Positions 14,995 to 23,121 of a DNA stretch of 64,000 nt are shown here, piece after piece. The DNA is taken from positions 1-64,000 of IMG/VR virus record IMGVR_UViG_3300023202_000247. One strand, written 5' to 3'. This DNA is from a virus. The position numbers and the translations under genes were made by a program. The notes under the pieces are model-generated. The model was not told the DNA's origin and did no database searches. It saw only the letters and a list, made by a program, of their open reading frames with translations. Within the stretch, counting starts at the first letter, position 1; each line of letters begins with the position of its first letter.

Positions 14995-15173
14995 AATATC
15001 GAACGTTCTTGCGCTCAGCACGCAACTTCGAAGAATTTGCAAAGGCTTCCAAGCGCACCGTAGATGAGAACCTTACCTACGAGGAAGCTCGCAGAGCGTG
15101 TCAAAACTACAACAACAACAGAACGCGGCAACAGATTGCGCGCGGGACGAAGATGGAGTTCGAGAGCGAATGA
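14991..15173 (+). CDS. small basic hypothetical protein
   Basis: 60 residues, ATGA-coupled on both sides; RTFLRSARNFEEFAKASKRT then an Asn-rich stretch (QNYNNNRTRQQ). No family is recognised. Confidence 0.6.
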   Translation: MKYRTFLRSARNFEEFAKASKRTVDENLTYEEARRACQNYNNNRTRQQIARGTKMEFESE

Positions 15174-15247
15174 GCACACACGTAGAGGACGAAAAGCTAT
15201 TTGACGAATCAACGATCGCAAGGGATATTCCGTCATCCGCCAACTAA
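15170..15247 (+). CDS. 25-residue acidic peptide
   Basis: MSTHVEDEKLFDESTIARDI, started by ATGA coupling. Too short to classify; could be a truncated gene. Confidence 0.4.
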   Translation: MSTHVEDEKLFDESTIARDIPSSAN

Positions 15248-15313
15248 TCGAAACAGCCCCACAATGGCTGGAAGAGAAATGTGCAACCCTGGAAGGTGAA
15301 GTGCACGAACGCA

Positions 15314-15445
15314 ATGATTGAACTATTCATCTTCACGGTAACTCTCGGAGTGCTCGATTGTTTCGTCGGGTACTTGGAGGCAAAAGAAACGGCACAAGTG
15401 AAAGAAAGGTTAAACAATGCAAACGTTCAAAACTCCAAGGGATAG
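15314..15445 (+). CDS. small membrane protein
   Basis: 43 residues; residues 2-21 (IELFIFTVTLGVLDCFVGYL) form one membrane segment followed by a charged cytoplasmic helix. It overlaps the next gene by 29 nt. Binding site weak. Confidence 0.5.
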   Translation: MIELFIFTVTLGVLDCFVGYLEAKETAQVKERLNNANVQNSKG

Positions 15446-15620
15446 GTTCAAGCGTATCATTTCGTGCCAATGTGGATGTGAGTTTAGCATCAAAGCGAGC
15501 GACATTCACGAGGTACGACGTGGCGGTGTTACGCAGCTATCCTATTACGGTGTGCGTTGTCCACATTGTAACCGTACCCATGAAGGGCGCGATTACGGTG
15601 AAAGGTGGCCAGAGCCATAA
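15417..15620 (+). CDS. zinc-ribbon protein
   Basis: 67 residues. CQCGCEF near residue 19 and CPHC near 48 provide four ligands for one zinc ribbon; the surrounding residues are basic (PRDRFKRII). Possibly nucleic-acid binding. Confidence 0.65.
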   Translation: MQTFKTPRDRFKRIISCQCGCEFSIKASDIHEVRRGGVTQLSYYGVRCPHCNRTHEGRDYGERWPEP

Positions 15621-15698
15621 ACAAAATGGTTTTTCGGACGTTTGCTCATGAAGGTACGTGAAGAAATCAATGAGTGATTCAAACAGAAAGGTGAATAA

Positions 15699-15956
15699 AT
15701 GAGAACCGCAGAAAGTAAAGTTGAAGACCCGTTCGATGAAATAATTGGCGACCTAGCAAAAGAGCTGGGCGTTTCCAAAGAATGTGCATCCAACGTGCGT
15801 TATCTGCGTTCACGTTCACGTTGGACACAAGAACTCGAGGACGAGTTGATTCGTCTTCACAAAGAAGGTAACCCGCCGAACATGAATGAGTTTGGTTGTG
15901 ACAATGGCTCGGCTCTCGAGGCTGAGCTGGAAAAAAAGTACGGAGCAAAGAAGTGA
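15699..15956 (+). CDS. hypothetical 85-residue protein
   Basis: Behind AAAGGTG. Contains LAKELGVSKECASNVRYLRSRS, a plausible helix-turn-helix-like segment; acidic and helical overall. Overlaps the lipoprotein gene by GTGA. Confidence 0.6.
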   Translation: MRTAESKVEDPFDEIIGDLAKELGVSKECASNVRYLRSRSRWTQELEDELIRLHKEGNPPNMNEFGCDNGSALEAELEKKYGAKK

Positions 15957-16570
15957 AAAAGTTTTCAATCATCATGATGCTCATGCTCGTTGCATGTTCA
16001 TCGAAGAACGTTTCTCGTGTCGATACTGTCGATGCGGGTGGGCAAGCGGGAACCGCGGGTGAGGCAGGAGCCGCTGGTGGTAGCGCTGGTTCTGCCGGTG
16101 CTGGTGGAGCCGGTGCTGGTGGAGCCGGTGTTGGTGGAGCTGCCGGTGTTGGTGGTATTGCAGGTTTTGGAGGTTACGCAGGAACTGCTGGGACCAGCGG
16201 TTCCGGTGGTGCTGCTGGTGCTGCTGGCATGGCTGGCGCGGCTGGTGGAGCGTGTGTCCCAACGACGTGCGACGAGTTTGCCGCAGACAACGGCGGTGAG
16301 TATGCGTGCGATGTGATCGAAGATGGCTGCGGTGGCTTTCTGGATTGCGGAACGTGTCATGCTCAATCCGGCAACGCATACATGACTTGTGGAAAAAAGA
16401 ACGTGTGTGGCGGTGGATGTTCCGATGCAGGTTTGCTACCAAGCTGCCCAGATGGGCAGAAATATGCGTGGACCTGTGCAAGGCCAAAGGGCAACTACCT
16501 GCCTCACCCGAGTTGCACTTGGGATAACGTCAATCTCACTTGGTGTTGTGGTGTTCCACACGGACCATGA
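15953..16570 (+). CDS. Gly/Ala-rich lipoprotein of Myxococcota style
   Basis: 205 residues from a GTG in a GTGA overlap. A lipoprotein signal ends in LVAC (lipidated Cys15). Residues about 28-98 are a Gly/Ala repeat linker (AGGAGAGGAG pattern). The tail is Cys-rich (CVPTTCDEF, GCGGFLDCGTC, CSDAG). Lipobox, VDAG, Gly/Ala linker and Cys-rich tail are typical of Myxococcota envelope proteins, so this gene is the best hint of host lineage. Role unknown; surface exclusion or host-envelope interaction would fit. Confidence 0.75.
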   Translation: MKKFSIIMMLMLVACSSKNVSRVDTVDAGGQAGTAGEAGAAGGSAGSAGAGGAGAGGAGVGGAAGVGGIAGFGGYAGTAGTSGSGGAAGAAGMAGAAGGACVPTTCDEFAADNGGEYACDVIEDGCGGFLDCGTCHAQSGNAYMTCGKKNVCGGGCSDAGLLPSCPDGQKYAWTCARPKGNYLPHPSCTWDNVNLTWCCGVPHGP

Positions 16571-16926
16571 TTGTTGACGGATTCTTTGTCGTTGCATCCA
16601 TGTCCGAAGGTTTCGTAGAAAAACTACGAAACCTTCGGGCCCGAGGAATATTGCTTGGAGGTGAGGTACGTCAAACGGATGGTGACTACATCCGTGCAGT
16701 ACGCAAGCAACGTTACTCACCGGTCGTCCCAAAGATTACAAAGAAGAAAAAGAACAAAAAGAAAAAGGGAAAGTCTACACCCGAGCCGGAGTGTTCGGTT
16801 CCACCAGAGCTGCTACAAGGAATGCTTTACTTTCCATTGCTACAGATGGTTGAGCGACCATCTGAATGCGTCGGGGTGAGCGACGAACGTTGTTGTAGCT
16901 ATGGTGCGCAACAAAGGTGTGAGTGA
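16567..16926 (+). CDS. basic Lys-rich hypothetical protein
   Basis: 119 residues started by ATGA. A Lys block (TKKKKNKKKKGK) follows residue 55, and the C-terminus has a Cys cluster (DERCCSYGAQQRC). The first 25 codons contain a perfect 15-bp inverted repeat, so translation of that part competes with an RNA hairpin. A later start cannot be excluded. Confidence 0.55.
   Translation: MIVDGFFVVASMSEGFVEKLRNLRARGILLGGEVRQTDGDYIRAVRKQRYSPVVPKITKKKKNKKKKGKSTPEPECSVPPELLQGMLYFPLLQMVERPSECVGVSDERCCSYGAQQRCE
16604..16638. terminator. 15-bp perfect hairpin within gene start
   Basis: Arms 16604-16618 and 16624-16638 with an AAAAA loop, 34 nt after the lipoprotein stop. It may attenuate transcription after the lipoprotein gene even though an ORF runs through it. 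Confidence 0.5.
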
Positions 16927-17141
16927 TGAGTCCGTACAGAGAAAATCCGACAAAGGATAAGGATCTTTGCATCGAATGCAAGCATTCATTTGATTGTAAC
17001 GGAACCCTGCACTGTTTGGTAAAGAAAGACACGAAACGAAAGCGTAACGCGGAATCACTTGCGCTAGAAGAGTGTTCTTACGTGCGCTACTATACTGGTA
17101 GCAAGTGTCCCAACTTCAAGCTCAAACTACAACTACTGTAG
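16926..17141 (+). CDS. Cys-rich small protein
   Basis: 71 residues; ATG in a TGATGA overlap. Six cysteines (DLCIECKHSFDCNGTLHC; EECSYV; SKCPNF) suggest a zinc-binding fold. Basic centre KKDTKRKRN. Function unknown. Confidence 0.65.
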   Translation: MSPYRENPTKDKDLCIECKHSFDCNGTLHCLVKKDTKRKRNAESLALEECSYVRYYTGSKCPNFKLKLQLL

Positions 17142-17164
17142 GTACATGCTCAAAAGGAGAAAAC

Positions 17165-17503
17165 ATGGGAGCAATTGTTAAATTCCTTCTGCCCGATCCG
17201 CCCGCTCCCAAAGGTGATGGTTGGAAGAAGAAGGAAGACAAGGTAGTTGAATCATTCGTGCTACGTACCTGGGAGTACGTTCTCGAAGACGATAACCTGT
17301 TAACTGTCGCTTGCATGGCAATGCGCGATTACCTGGGTAAGAAGCGTTACAGCGTTGTAGCTTGCGTAAGTCTGACAGGTAAAGAAACAATCGAAGCAGG
17401 CGAAGAACACATTCGTGTGTTTACGAAAGCGTTCGACAAAGACCGAGCCGACATCAAAAAGAACGTCAACAATACGTTCGGTTTCAATGACGGAGATGAT
17501 TGA
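17165..17503 (+). CDS. hypothetical 112-residue protein
   Basis: Strong site AAAAGGAGAAAAC. N-terminal KFLLPDPPAPKGDGWKKKED, then alternating strand-like segments ending in an acidic tail. No family is recognised. Confidence 0.7.
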   Translation: MGAIVKFLLPDPPAPKGDGWKKKEDKVVESFVLRTWEYVLEDDNLLTVACMAMRDYLGKKRYSVVACVSLTGKETIEAGEEHIRVFTKAFDKDRADIKKNVNNTFGFNDGDD

Positions 17504-17504
17504 G

Positions 17505-18227
17505 ATGAAAAGCACGAGCAAGCAAGCTGAGAGATTGAAGATTGAAATCTCGGGTGGTGAGTACTACCAAAACATCTGGCTCACGCTAGAGGATGGTGGA
17601 AGTGGTAGTTGGACCTACGTCTGCCGTGAAGGACTCACATACATTTTCATCAAAATCATGGACATGGTGGATGCATGCGGCAAAGATATCATCGGTGACG
17701 ATAGCATTCATGCCACGGTGTCCACGGTCGACCTGTTCAATGCTTCGCCTGAAAACATTGGCGATGCTTTGAGATGCATCGGCTATGAGGATGAGCTGAA
17801 CATGTTGGAGGAAAGGGACCGTCTAATCGTTGCTCAGGCAATGATGGAGTACGGAAACCATTCTCCACTTGAACAGTTTAGTGGTCGTCCCGTTACCGAG
17901 AAAAACCTTTGGGATGGTTTCAACGAAGATAACCCCTACTTTCGCAAGGTTCGAGCAGAAGCACGACGCTTTGCCGAAACTCTTTTCGACGAAGAAACGC
18001 GCAATGAATTGCTTGACACGAAGGTGGTGAATGCCATCGGCCAAACGGCGCGAGAGTTTGCCGGTGGTATTGGATCACTTTGGAATTCTCTGCGCAAGAT
18101 CAGGGATAACCCGGAAGCAACGGACGAACAGAAGTTGCTTCTAGGTTTGTACCAAAAAGCGGAAAGAACCCTCGGTGGTCAAAAGATTCCGGAGGATTTG
18201 AGGGAAAATGAATCAGCTTCCGGATGA
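17505..18227 (+). CDS. hypothetical 240-residue protein
   Basis: Of three in-frame ATGs, the last is best placed behind GGAG and right after the previous stop. The middle (LIVAQAMMEYGNHSPLEQF) and the tail (GQTAREFAGGIGSLWNSLRK) are helical. Overlaps the next gene by 20 nt. No family is recognised. Confidence 0.7.
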   Translation: MKSTSKQAERLKIEISGGEYYQNIWLTLEDGGSGSWTYVCREGLTYIFIKIMDMVDACGKDIIGDDSIHATVSTVDLFNASPENIGDALRCIGYEDELNMLEERDRLIVAQAMMEYGNHSPLEQFSGRPVTEKNLWDGFNEDNPYFRKVRAEARRFAETLFDEETRNELLDTKVVNAIGQTAREFAGGIGSLWNSLRKIRDNPEATDEQKLLLGLYQKAERTLGGQKIPEDLRENESASG

Positions 18228-18477
18228 AGTAAAACAATTCATTACTACGTGTAATGAGAACGCGCAAAAAGCGATTGAAATTGATGATATCATCTACGTC
18301 CAAAAATGCGAAGATGGTTCATTTGAAATAAGCGATAACTACGATCGCTTTTTTAGTACTGTGTGGAAGTACACCGCTGACAAAAAGTGGATGGTGTACG
18401 ACCGAGGCGAAGAACGCTGGGATGAATATTCATTCGAACTAGCAATGGAAGATGCCTCCATTTTGATGACGGGGTGA
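18208..18477 (+). CDS. hypothetical 89-residue protein
   Basis: Starts within the previous gene after GAGGATTTGAGGG. Acidic; FITTCNENAQKAIEIDDIIY then WKYTADKKWMVYDRGEERW. Function unknown. Confidence 0.65.
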   Translation: MNQLPDEVKQFITTCNENAQKAIEIDDIIYVQKCEDGSFEISDNYDRFFSTVWKYTADKKWMVYDRGEERWDEYSFELAMEDASILMTG

Positions 18478-18490
18478 AAGCAGGAATAAA

Positions 18491-19054
18491 ATGGGCAGTT
18501 TTAAATTCGAGTTTCGGAACAGTAGCTTTTTGCTCGCCTATCCGCTCATCTATTCTCATGGTGAGTGGAGTCCGAGACAGGACAAAGAGAACGTTGTGCG
18601 TGTCGACTTGGATAAGGTTGACACGATTCGAACCGAGAATGTTGCCAATGGTGGTTGTGACAATTCCGTTCTGATCACATTCAAAGATGATGGCGAGGAG
18701 CCCATTTACTTTGCGTTTGAGGCTGCGGATGAGTTTCGCGAGTTTCTGAGCGAGGTAGATATTTCCTTTTTCAAAAAGGTTAAGGTTTACCCAGCATTTG
18801 GTCCTCGAAACGAGAAAGAAAGGGCCATCTTTGCATGTGAAAACCTCCGCGTTGATGTTCAGTGTGCCATTAACGAGTTGATGGTTGAGAAAGGCATCAG
18901 TCAAGAACAACTAGCAGCTCTCACAGGGTATAGCCTTTCCAAGATCAAAGCTGTCTTTAGCGATGATTGCAAGCTTTCCGTTCGCAAGCTCGGACGCATT
19001 GCTCATGCATTGGGTGTTGAATGTACCATCTCTTTCAAAGGAAAAGATCAATGA
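18491..19054 (+). CDS. two-domain protein with C-terminal XRE helix-turn-helix
   Basis: 187 residues. Residues 1-105 form a domain duplicated in broken form at 13826-14052 (FKFEFRNSSFLLAYPLI; EPIYFAFEAADEF; FFKKVKVYP). Residues about 125-180 are a Cro/CI-type helix-turn-helix (VEKGISQEQLAALTGYSLS, then KLSVRKLGRIAHALG). Likely a DNA-binding regulator or the antitoxin-like part of an addiction pair. The N-terminal domain is unassigned. Confidence 0.75.
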   Translation: MGSFKFEFRNSSFLLAYPLIYSHGEWSPRQDKENVVRVDLDKVDTIRTENVANGGCDNSVLITFKDDGEEPIYFAFEAADEFREFLSEVDISFFKKVKVYPAFGPRNEKERAIFACENLRVDVQCAINELMVEKGISQEQLAALTGYSLSKIKAVFSDDCKLSVRKLGRIAHALGVECTISFKGKDQ

Positions 19055-19344
19055 ACGAATATGAGGTTATCGATCATGGCTGGGATCATTCCCAATACTT
19101 TCGTGGCTGTGGTGTAACGTACTCGGACTACGACCACTGTGCAACAGGGGTTGGTTTCTCTCCAAAGGAAGCTCTCGAAAATGCTTTGGAGCAGATGGCG
19201 ATGAGCGGTGTCGACTGGACCGAAAAGATTCTGGACGAATTGTCGGAAGAGGATGAAAGAGATTGCGAGTGCAAAGATACCGAAGAGTGCGAGCACTACC
19301 ACTACGTTTCTGTACGATGGAAGGACTCTGATGAGCAAAGCTAA
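19051..19344 (+). CDS. acidic hypothetical protein
   Basis: 97 residues, ATGA-coupled to the XRE gene with AAAGGAAAAG. The central GVGFSPKEALENALEQM is typical of small phage proteins; the tail is acidic with Cys/His (CECKDTEECEHYHY). Function unknown. Confidence 0.65.
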   Translation: MNEYEVIDHGWDHSQYFRGCGVTYSDYDHCATGVGFSPKEALENALEQMAMSGVDWTEKILDELSEEDERDCECKDTEECEHYHYVSVRWKDSDEQS

Positions 19345-19522
19345 GAGTGCCCTGGAGCAGAAGCACATGCAACAGAAAGCTGACGTGCGTACAGCTGAAA
19401 TCTACAAAGCTTTCCGAGATATTCAAGATGGTCCCAATCCGATGACCGATGAAGAAATCATCAAGCTGTCGAAGAAGCGACCACACTATGCTTTTCTTGC
19501 AAAGTATGCGAAGAAGGGCTGA
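19331..19522 (+). CDS. small helical hypothetical protein
   Basis: 63 residues overlapping the previous gene by 14 nt. Charged helix SALEQKHMQQKADVRTAEIY, then TDEEIIKLSKKRPHYAF. No family is recognised. Confidence 0.6.
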   Translation: MSKAKSALEQKHMQQKADVRTAEIYKAFRDIQDGPNPMTDEEIIKLSKKRPHYAFLAKYAKKG

Positions 19523-19526
19523 TAAC

Positions 19527-19877
19527 ATGAACAAAGACACGAACACGCTTCTTGGCGAGTTGGAAGACTTGCGATTCGGCAAGGAAAATGCCGAACGTTT
19601 TGAGGCAATCATCGACGAGTTGGTAGCGCGCGGTGTGTATAAACCCACACCGACTGCTACTACTCGTGAAGAATTCGGCAAGATGGTCAGCGGTTGGGGA
19701 GCACGTTGGCACGAGTGGACGACAGCAGGTGGTCCGCTCGAGTGTCCATCGTGCAAGGCAGACTTACGAGATTACAAAGCCGGCCCACCTTTCAAACGGG
19801 TGATTGGGTTGAGCAATCGTGATAGAATTCATACCTGGCAATGTCCGGATTGCAATCACCAATGGGCGCGACGATGA
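19527..19877 (+). CDS. zinc-ribbon protein
   Basis: 116 residues. A helical N-terminus (ERFEAIIDELVARGV) precedes a zinc ribbon formed by ECPSCKADL and QCPDCNHQW. ATGA overlap with the next gene, which also has CPSC. Confidence 0.7.
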   Translation: MNKDTNTLLGELEDLRFGKENAERFEAIIDELVARGVYKPTPTATTREEFGKMVSGWGARWHEWTTAGGPLECPSCKADLRDYKAGPPFKRVIGLSNRDRIHTWQCPDCNHQWARR

Positions 19878-20179
19878 ACGAAGAACAAGTATGTCCGTCA
19901 TGTAAACAAAAAGAAAAGGCTGCGTACATCAGACAACACGTTCTCGCGGAAGTGTCATGCGTTGCAAGTGAAGTAACCGAGCCTCCCATGTACGAGCCTT
20001 GGCTTTTGAGGTTTCGCTTGGGGCAAGCTTTGGTTGACGTTGAATTGGAGCCTGGTCGAATCACGGTGCTCGACGGAGTATCCAAAAGTGCTAGCCATTT
20101 CGATAGCGTTGAAGGTGCGACAGCATGTGTAGTCGGGCTGCTGAAAGATCACTCTCCTTTCAACACACGCAGGCTGTAA
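19874..20179 (+). CDS. hypothetical protein with CPSC motif
   Basis: 101 residues started by ATGA. QVCPSCKQKEKAAYIRQ near the N-terminus, then a beta-rich segment (WLLRFRLGQALVDVELEPGR). Function unknown. Confidence 0.65.
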   Translation: MNEEQVCPSCKQKEKAAYIRQHVLAEVSCVASEVTEPPMYEPWLLRFRLGQALVDVELEPGRITVLDGVSKSASHFDSVEGATACVVGLLKDHSPFNTRRL

Positions 20180-20217
20180 ATGAGATTCAATCAGACAACT
20201 GGAAGGTACGAGTAAAA

Positions 20218-20397
20218 ATGTTCACCAAAGTTTTTGTGTTCTTCTGTGTTTTCATCGTGAGCGGTGTTCTGTTCTCCGGCTGTGATACGTTGTCACGTGG
20301 TACCGGACTAACCGTTCTCAACTTCAGCATCACATGGGCATTCATGCTCGCCATTGCAACCGCATACATGTGCGTGAAAGGCGTGGGCAAGAAATGA
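20218..20397 (+). CDS. small lipoprotein/membrane protein
   Basis: 59 residues. Hydrophobic start with a lipobox-like LFSGC (Cys22) and a second membrane segment (WAFMLAIATAYMCV). Could be a lipidated inner-membrane peptide such as an exclusion protein; spanin (Rz1-like) identity is not supported because it lacks a Pro-rich periplasmic part. Confidence 0.6.
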   Translation: MFTKVFVFFCVFIVSGVLFSGCDTLSRGTGLTVLNFSITWAFMLAIATAYMCVKGVGKK

Positions 20398-20837
20398 GCG
20401 AAGAGAACGTGTTGCGTGACGAATTGCGATTGACCGCAATTCGTCTGCGCAACATCATGCAACAAAACAAAAATAATCTCTCTGCTGCGGTCAATCATCG
20501 GCTTCAAATGGAGGCAAACAAGGTTGCTGAGCTTGCGGAGAAAGTGGAAAAGCAGCTGAGCGATGTTGTCGTGGATTTTGATGATGCCATCCGTACTCAG
20601 TTTGATCCCTTCGATGGTGGTCTGTTGAATGACCCGTCCGCATACCGTCAATCACTGACGGAGTATGAGGTGTCAAAGCGGTTTCGTTTGCGACTTCGCG
20701 AACATTTGCGAGCGAACGGCTTCGAGGAAGTTGCAGAGCGAATGCCCAACCGAGACTTGGACTTGGAGTCTCAGTGCAAGGTTGATTTCGCTAGGCGGCG
20801 TCTCGAAGGGTTGGAATGTCTGGAGGAAAAGGAATGA
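20394..20837 (+). CDS. hypothetical 147-residue protein
   Basis: ATGA-coupled. Long helices (RLRNIMQQNKNNLSAAVNHR; EANKVAELAEKVEKQLSDVV) suggest a coiled coil. No family is recognised. Confidence 0.7.
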   Translation: MSEENVLRDELRLTAIRLRNIMQQNKNNLSAAVNHRLQMEANKVAELAEKVEKQLSDVVVDFDDAIRTQFDPFDGGLLNDPSAYRQSLTEYEVSKRFRLRLREHLRANGFEEVAERMPNRDLDLESQCKVDFARRRLEGLECLEEKE

Positions 20838-21208
20838 ATATCAAGTTTGGAAAGCTAAATGTTCAGATGGATCTTTCATCTCTTTCGCTGGAAGAGCTGA
20901 ATAGTGTCGATGTTCAGTTGCGTGAAGCGCGAAAGAGGGTAAGTGACAGCATCAATAGCATTCGCTATGTTTCTGACATTAAGGATCTCAACAAGTGGTT
21001 CGACTTCAGCGGCGGCAACTTCAATCGAACTGAATTGTATCGGACAATGCTCAATTTGATTGAAATGACGCTTAAAAACGAAAACCACTGTCCGAATTCC
21101 TTTTTTGCTAAGAAGATTGCAGATTTTCAATGGCTTCATTCTCGAGTCTTGGGCGTAGACTTGAGTCTAGTTGAAGCTGGAGATATTGTTGGCAGCTTCA
21201 TCAAGTAG
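20834..21208 (+). CDS. hypothetical 124-residue protein
   Basis: Overlaps the previous gene (GGAATGAA). Helical, with SLSLEELNSVDVQLREARKR at the start. Function unknown. Confidence 0.7.
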   Translation: MNIKFGKLNVQMDLSSLSLEELNSVDVQLREARKRVSDSINSIRYVSDIKDLNKWFDFSGGNFNRTELYRTMLNLIEMTLKNENHCPNSFFAKKIADFQWLHSRVLGVDLSLVEAGDIVGSFIK

Positions 21209-21216
21209 GAACAAAG

Positions 21217-21618
21217 ATGAAAAACTTGGTAGGTAAGAAGGTTCACATTGCTCCGGAGTCTTGTGCAAGTCAGGATTACGGAAGGTGGTTCGGTCACTCT
21301 GGTGTGGTCGAACGTAGGTCCGCCAAGAACAAGGGATACTGGGTCCGTGTAGATACGGGCACCAAGACGGAGCCTGTCATCTTCGTTCGCGAAGTTGACT
21401 TGGACTACCTGTTCGTTCCCGAAGACGAGGTGGATTACAGCGTAAATGTAACCATCGAGGAACGTGACAGTGGTTGGTTCTGGTTGACGATGGACAGCAA
21501 GTACGAGATGGGACCGTTTCGTTCACAGCAGGATGCGGACGAGAACGCAACCAAGACTGGCTTCCGTTATCGTGAGCCCAAGGAAACGTTTCGGACCGTC
21601 AATGAATCGCTGAACTGA
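21217..21618 (+). CDS. hypothetical 133-residue protein
   Basis: Starts 8 nt after the previous stop. The N-terminus LVGKKVHIAPESC...GHSGVVERRSAKNKGYWVRVD resembles SH3-like/KOW barrels; a second part is VNVTIEERDSGWFWLTMDSK. Weak assignment only. Confidence 0.7.
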   Translation: MKNLVGKKVHIAPESCASQDYGRWFGHSGVVERRSAKNKGYWVRVDTGTKTEPVIFVREVDLDYLFVPEDEVDYSVNVTIEERDSGWFWLTMDSKYEMGPFRSQQDADENATKTGFRYREPKETFRTVNESLN

Positions 21619-21624
21619 AATACC

Positions 21625-21867
21625 GTGTTAGATAAACAGTGGCGAACGTTGCCAACCACAAAGGATAACTGGTCAGAAACGACCAAGATTATCGAACAGT
21701 TGAACGACAACCTAACGAAGCTTTATGGTCAGTATAAGATTGACCAGGATCGTATCGCTGAAAAGAATCAGCAGATTGAACGGCTCGAAAGCTTTGTTCG
21801 TTATGTCAACGAACACGCTGAGAAAAACCCGATGCTCAGGGAACATTTGAGTCATTGGACCGGCTGA
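21625..21867 (+). CDS. coiled-coil protein with GTG start
   Basis: 80 residues; GTG in TACCGTG, no good binding site. IIEQLNDNLTKLYGQYKIDQ and RIAEKNQQIERLESFVRYVN are heptad-like. Function unknown. Confidence 0.6.
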   Translation: MLDKQWRTLPTTKDNWSETTKIIEQLNDNLTKLYGQYKIDQDRIAEKNQQIERLESFVRYVNEHAEKNPMLREHLSHWTG

Positions 21868-21933
21868 AAACATCAACAATTTCAACAACTTGCTCCAAAC
21901 TGGAGAATAACAAATGAAGAAAGAGGTAGAGCT

Positions 21934-22164
21934 ATGAGTAGTGATCTAAAAGATGATGTCAGAGATGAACTAGAGAACTGTATCAGGACTCTAGATGTTG
22001 AGGGTTTGATCGATGCTCTTGACAATCTAAAGGGGAGTTATGCTGTCCAATACATTCTCAGTGTAATGGAAGAGAATGACTTCGACATCTCTCTACTGGA
22101 TCTCTTGAAAAATGCACGAGATTCTGATGATGAAGAGGATGAAGGTGTGGAAAATGACGAATAA
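21934..22164 (+). CDS. acidic hypothetical protein
   Basis: 76 residues behind AAAGAGGTAGAG. Strongly acidic, helical, ending in DSDDEEDEGVENDE. It could mimic DNA, as many small acidic anti-defence proteins do, but nothing specific shows this. Confidence 0.65.
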   Translation: MSSDLKDDVRDELENCIRTLDVEGLIDALDNLKGSYAVQYILSVMEENDFDISLLDLLKNARDSDDEEDEGVENDE

Positions 22165-22516
22165 CAACTTTCGTGTCAAGGGTGGTGGTCGAGCAAATGC
22201 GCGGCGTACTCGTCGAGCATTCCGGATGAAGCGTCGCAACGTTGGCAAGGTGCTTGCGATGGTTGCGGGTCTCGTCGCGCTTCATTCGTCGGAGGAATTT
22301 GCCAAGGCTGAGCCTGCGAAGATGGTCGAGCCTGCTGAGCCTGCCGAGGCTGTCAAGGTGTCCGATGCTTTGGCAGAGGTTTTGGCCAAGCGTTCGTGGC
22401 AGAAGGCTGACCGCGATGTCGTGTGCAGTGAGGCAACGCGACTGGGCCTGACTGCCGCAGAGTTTGCCGAGAAGTTCGGCGTGAGCGAGCGGCGCGTCAA
22501 GAACGCTGGTGTGTAG
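22154..22516 (+). CDS. basic protein with C-terminal helix-turn-helix
   Basis: 120 residues. Basic N-terminus (RANARRTRRAFRMKRRN), short hydrophobic helix (VLAMVAGLVALHS), Glu/Pro/Ala linker (KMVEPAEPAEAVK), then GLTAAEFAEKFGVSERRVKN, a typical HTH. Likely a DNA-binding protein, perhaps membrane-tethered. Last gene before a strong hairpin. Confidence 0.65.
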   Translation: MTNNNFRVKGGGRANARRTRRAFRMKRRNVGKVLAMVAGLVALHSSEEFAKAEPAKMVEPAEPAEAVKVSDALAEVLAKRSWQKADRDVVCSEATRLGLTAAEFAEKFGVSERRVKNAGV

Positions 22517-22519
22517 CAC

Positions 22520-22548
22520 GATGGGGCGGGGCAATGCCCCGCCCCATC
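22520..22548. terminator. 13-bp GC-rich hairpin
   Basis: GATGGGGCGGGGC / GCCCCGCCCCATC with an AAT loop, 3 nt after the stop codon. No T-tract follows. Same style as the hairpins at 13198 and 58583, so this genome seems to use long GC hairpins between operons. Confidence 0.6.
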
Positions 22549-22562
22549 CATCGGTGACAATC

Positions 22563-22790
22563 ATGGAAATAAGAGCTGACGAAAAGCTACCGATCATCGA
22601 GCAGGTGAAGCAGGTAGTCGAGCAAAAGCAAGCTATGCTCGTAGGTGGCATGCTGCTGGATATGTTTAGTGCATCGCTCGTGATGAGCATGTACGATCGG
22701 ATTGAGTCTCCCGAAGTCAAGCGAAAGTTCGAGAGTCTTCCGGTCGAACAAATGGTTCACATCTGTCTAGACATTCAGGCAAAGCAATGA
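22563..22790 (+). CDS. hypothetical 75-residue protein
   Basis: The ATG directly follows the hairpin; no clear binding site. IEQVKQVVEQKQAMLVGGML is helical and somewhat hydrophobic. Function unknown. Confidence 0.6.
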   Translation: MEIRADEKLPIIEQVKQVVEQKQAMLVGGMLLDMFSASLVMSMYDRIESPEVKRKFESLPVEQMVHICLDIQAKQ

Positions 22791-23056
22791 AAAGTTGGAA
22801 TCCTCGCTATGTCGAGTATGCTCGTGCTCATGATGTGACTCCCGTTCAGATGCGTGCTCTGGACCAAGCACATTGGCCAGGAGGCAGAAACGCCGGCTTC
22901 ATTCTTTGGATGAATGAGCGCTGGAATGAGTTTTGCAAAAAGCATGGTCTCAAACGTCACGCAAGTGGCCCTGGTGAGACGAATGACTATCTCGACCAGG
23001 ACAAGTTCGATGAATGGCTGCCGGGTCGTGTTGATGAACTGTTGAAAGAGGGTTGA
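22787..23056 (+). CDS. hypothetical 89-residue protein
   Basis: ATGA-coupled. Trp-rich (SWNPRYVEYARAHDVTPVQM; GFILWMNERWNEFCKKHG). Pattern of a small alpha-helical phage protein; no family is recognised. Confidence 0.65.
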   Translation: MKSWNPRYVEYARAHDVTPVQMRALDQAHWPGGRNAGFILWMNERWNEFCKKHGLKRHASGPGETNDYLDQDKFDEWLPGRVDELLKEG

Positions 23057-23121
23057 TGAAAAATGGTGTACATCCTGACCGACTGCAAAGCGCCATTCGT
23101 GTGAGAGACGTTCTGAAATGA
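23056..23121 (+). CDS. 21-residue coupled mini-ORF
   Basis: MKNGVHPDRLQSAIRVRDVL fits between its neighbours with a TGATG start and an ATGA end. Could be a true micropeptide or a translational bridge. Confidence 0.4.
   Translation: MKNGVHPDRLQSAIRVRDVLK

Noticed and set aside
16567-16926. Collagen- or histone-like assignment from the Lys block
   Set aside because: Only one short KKKKNKKKKGK run; the rest has no such pattern.
20218-20397. Rz1-type spanin
   Set aside because: A lipobox is present, but there is no Pro-rich outer part and no partner Rz gene; a second membrane segment is atypical.
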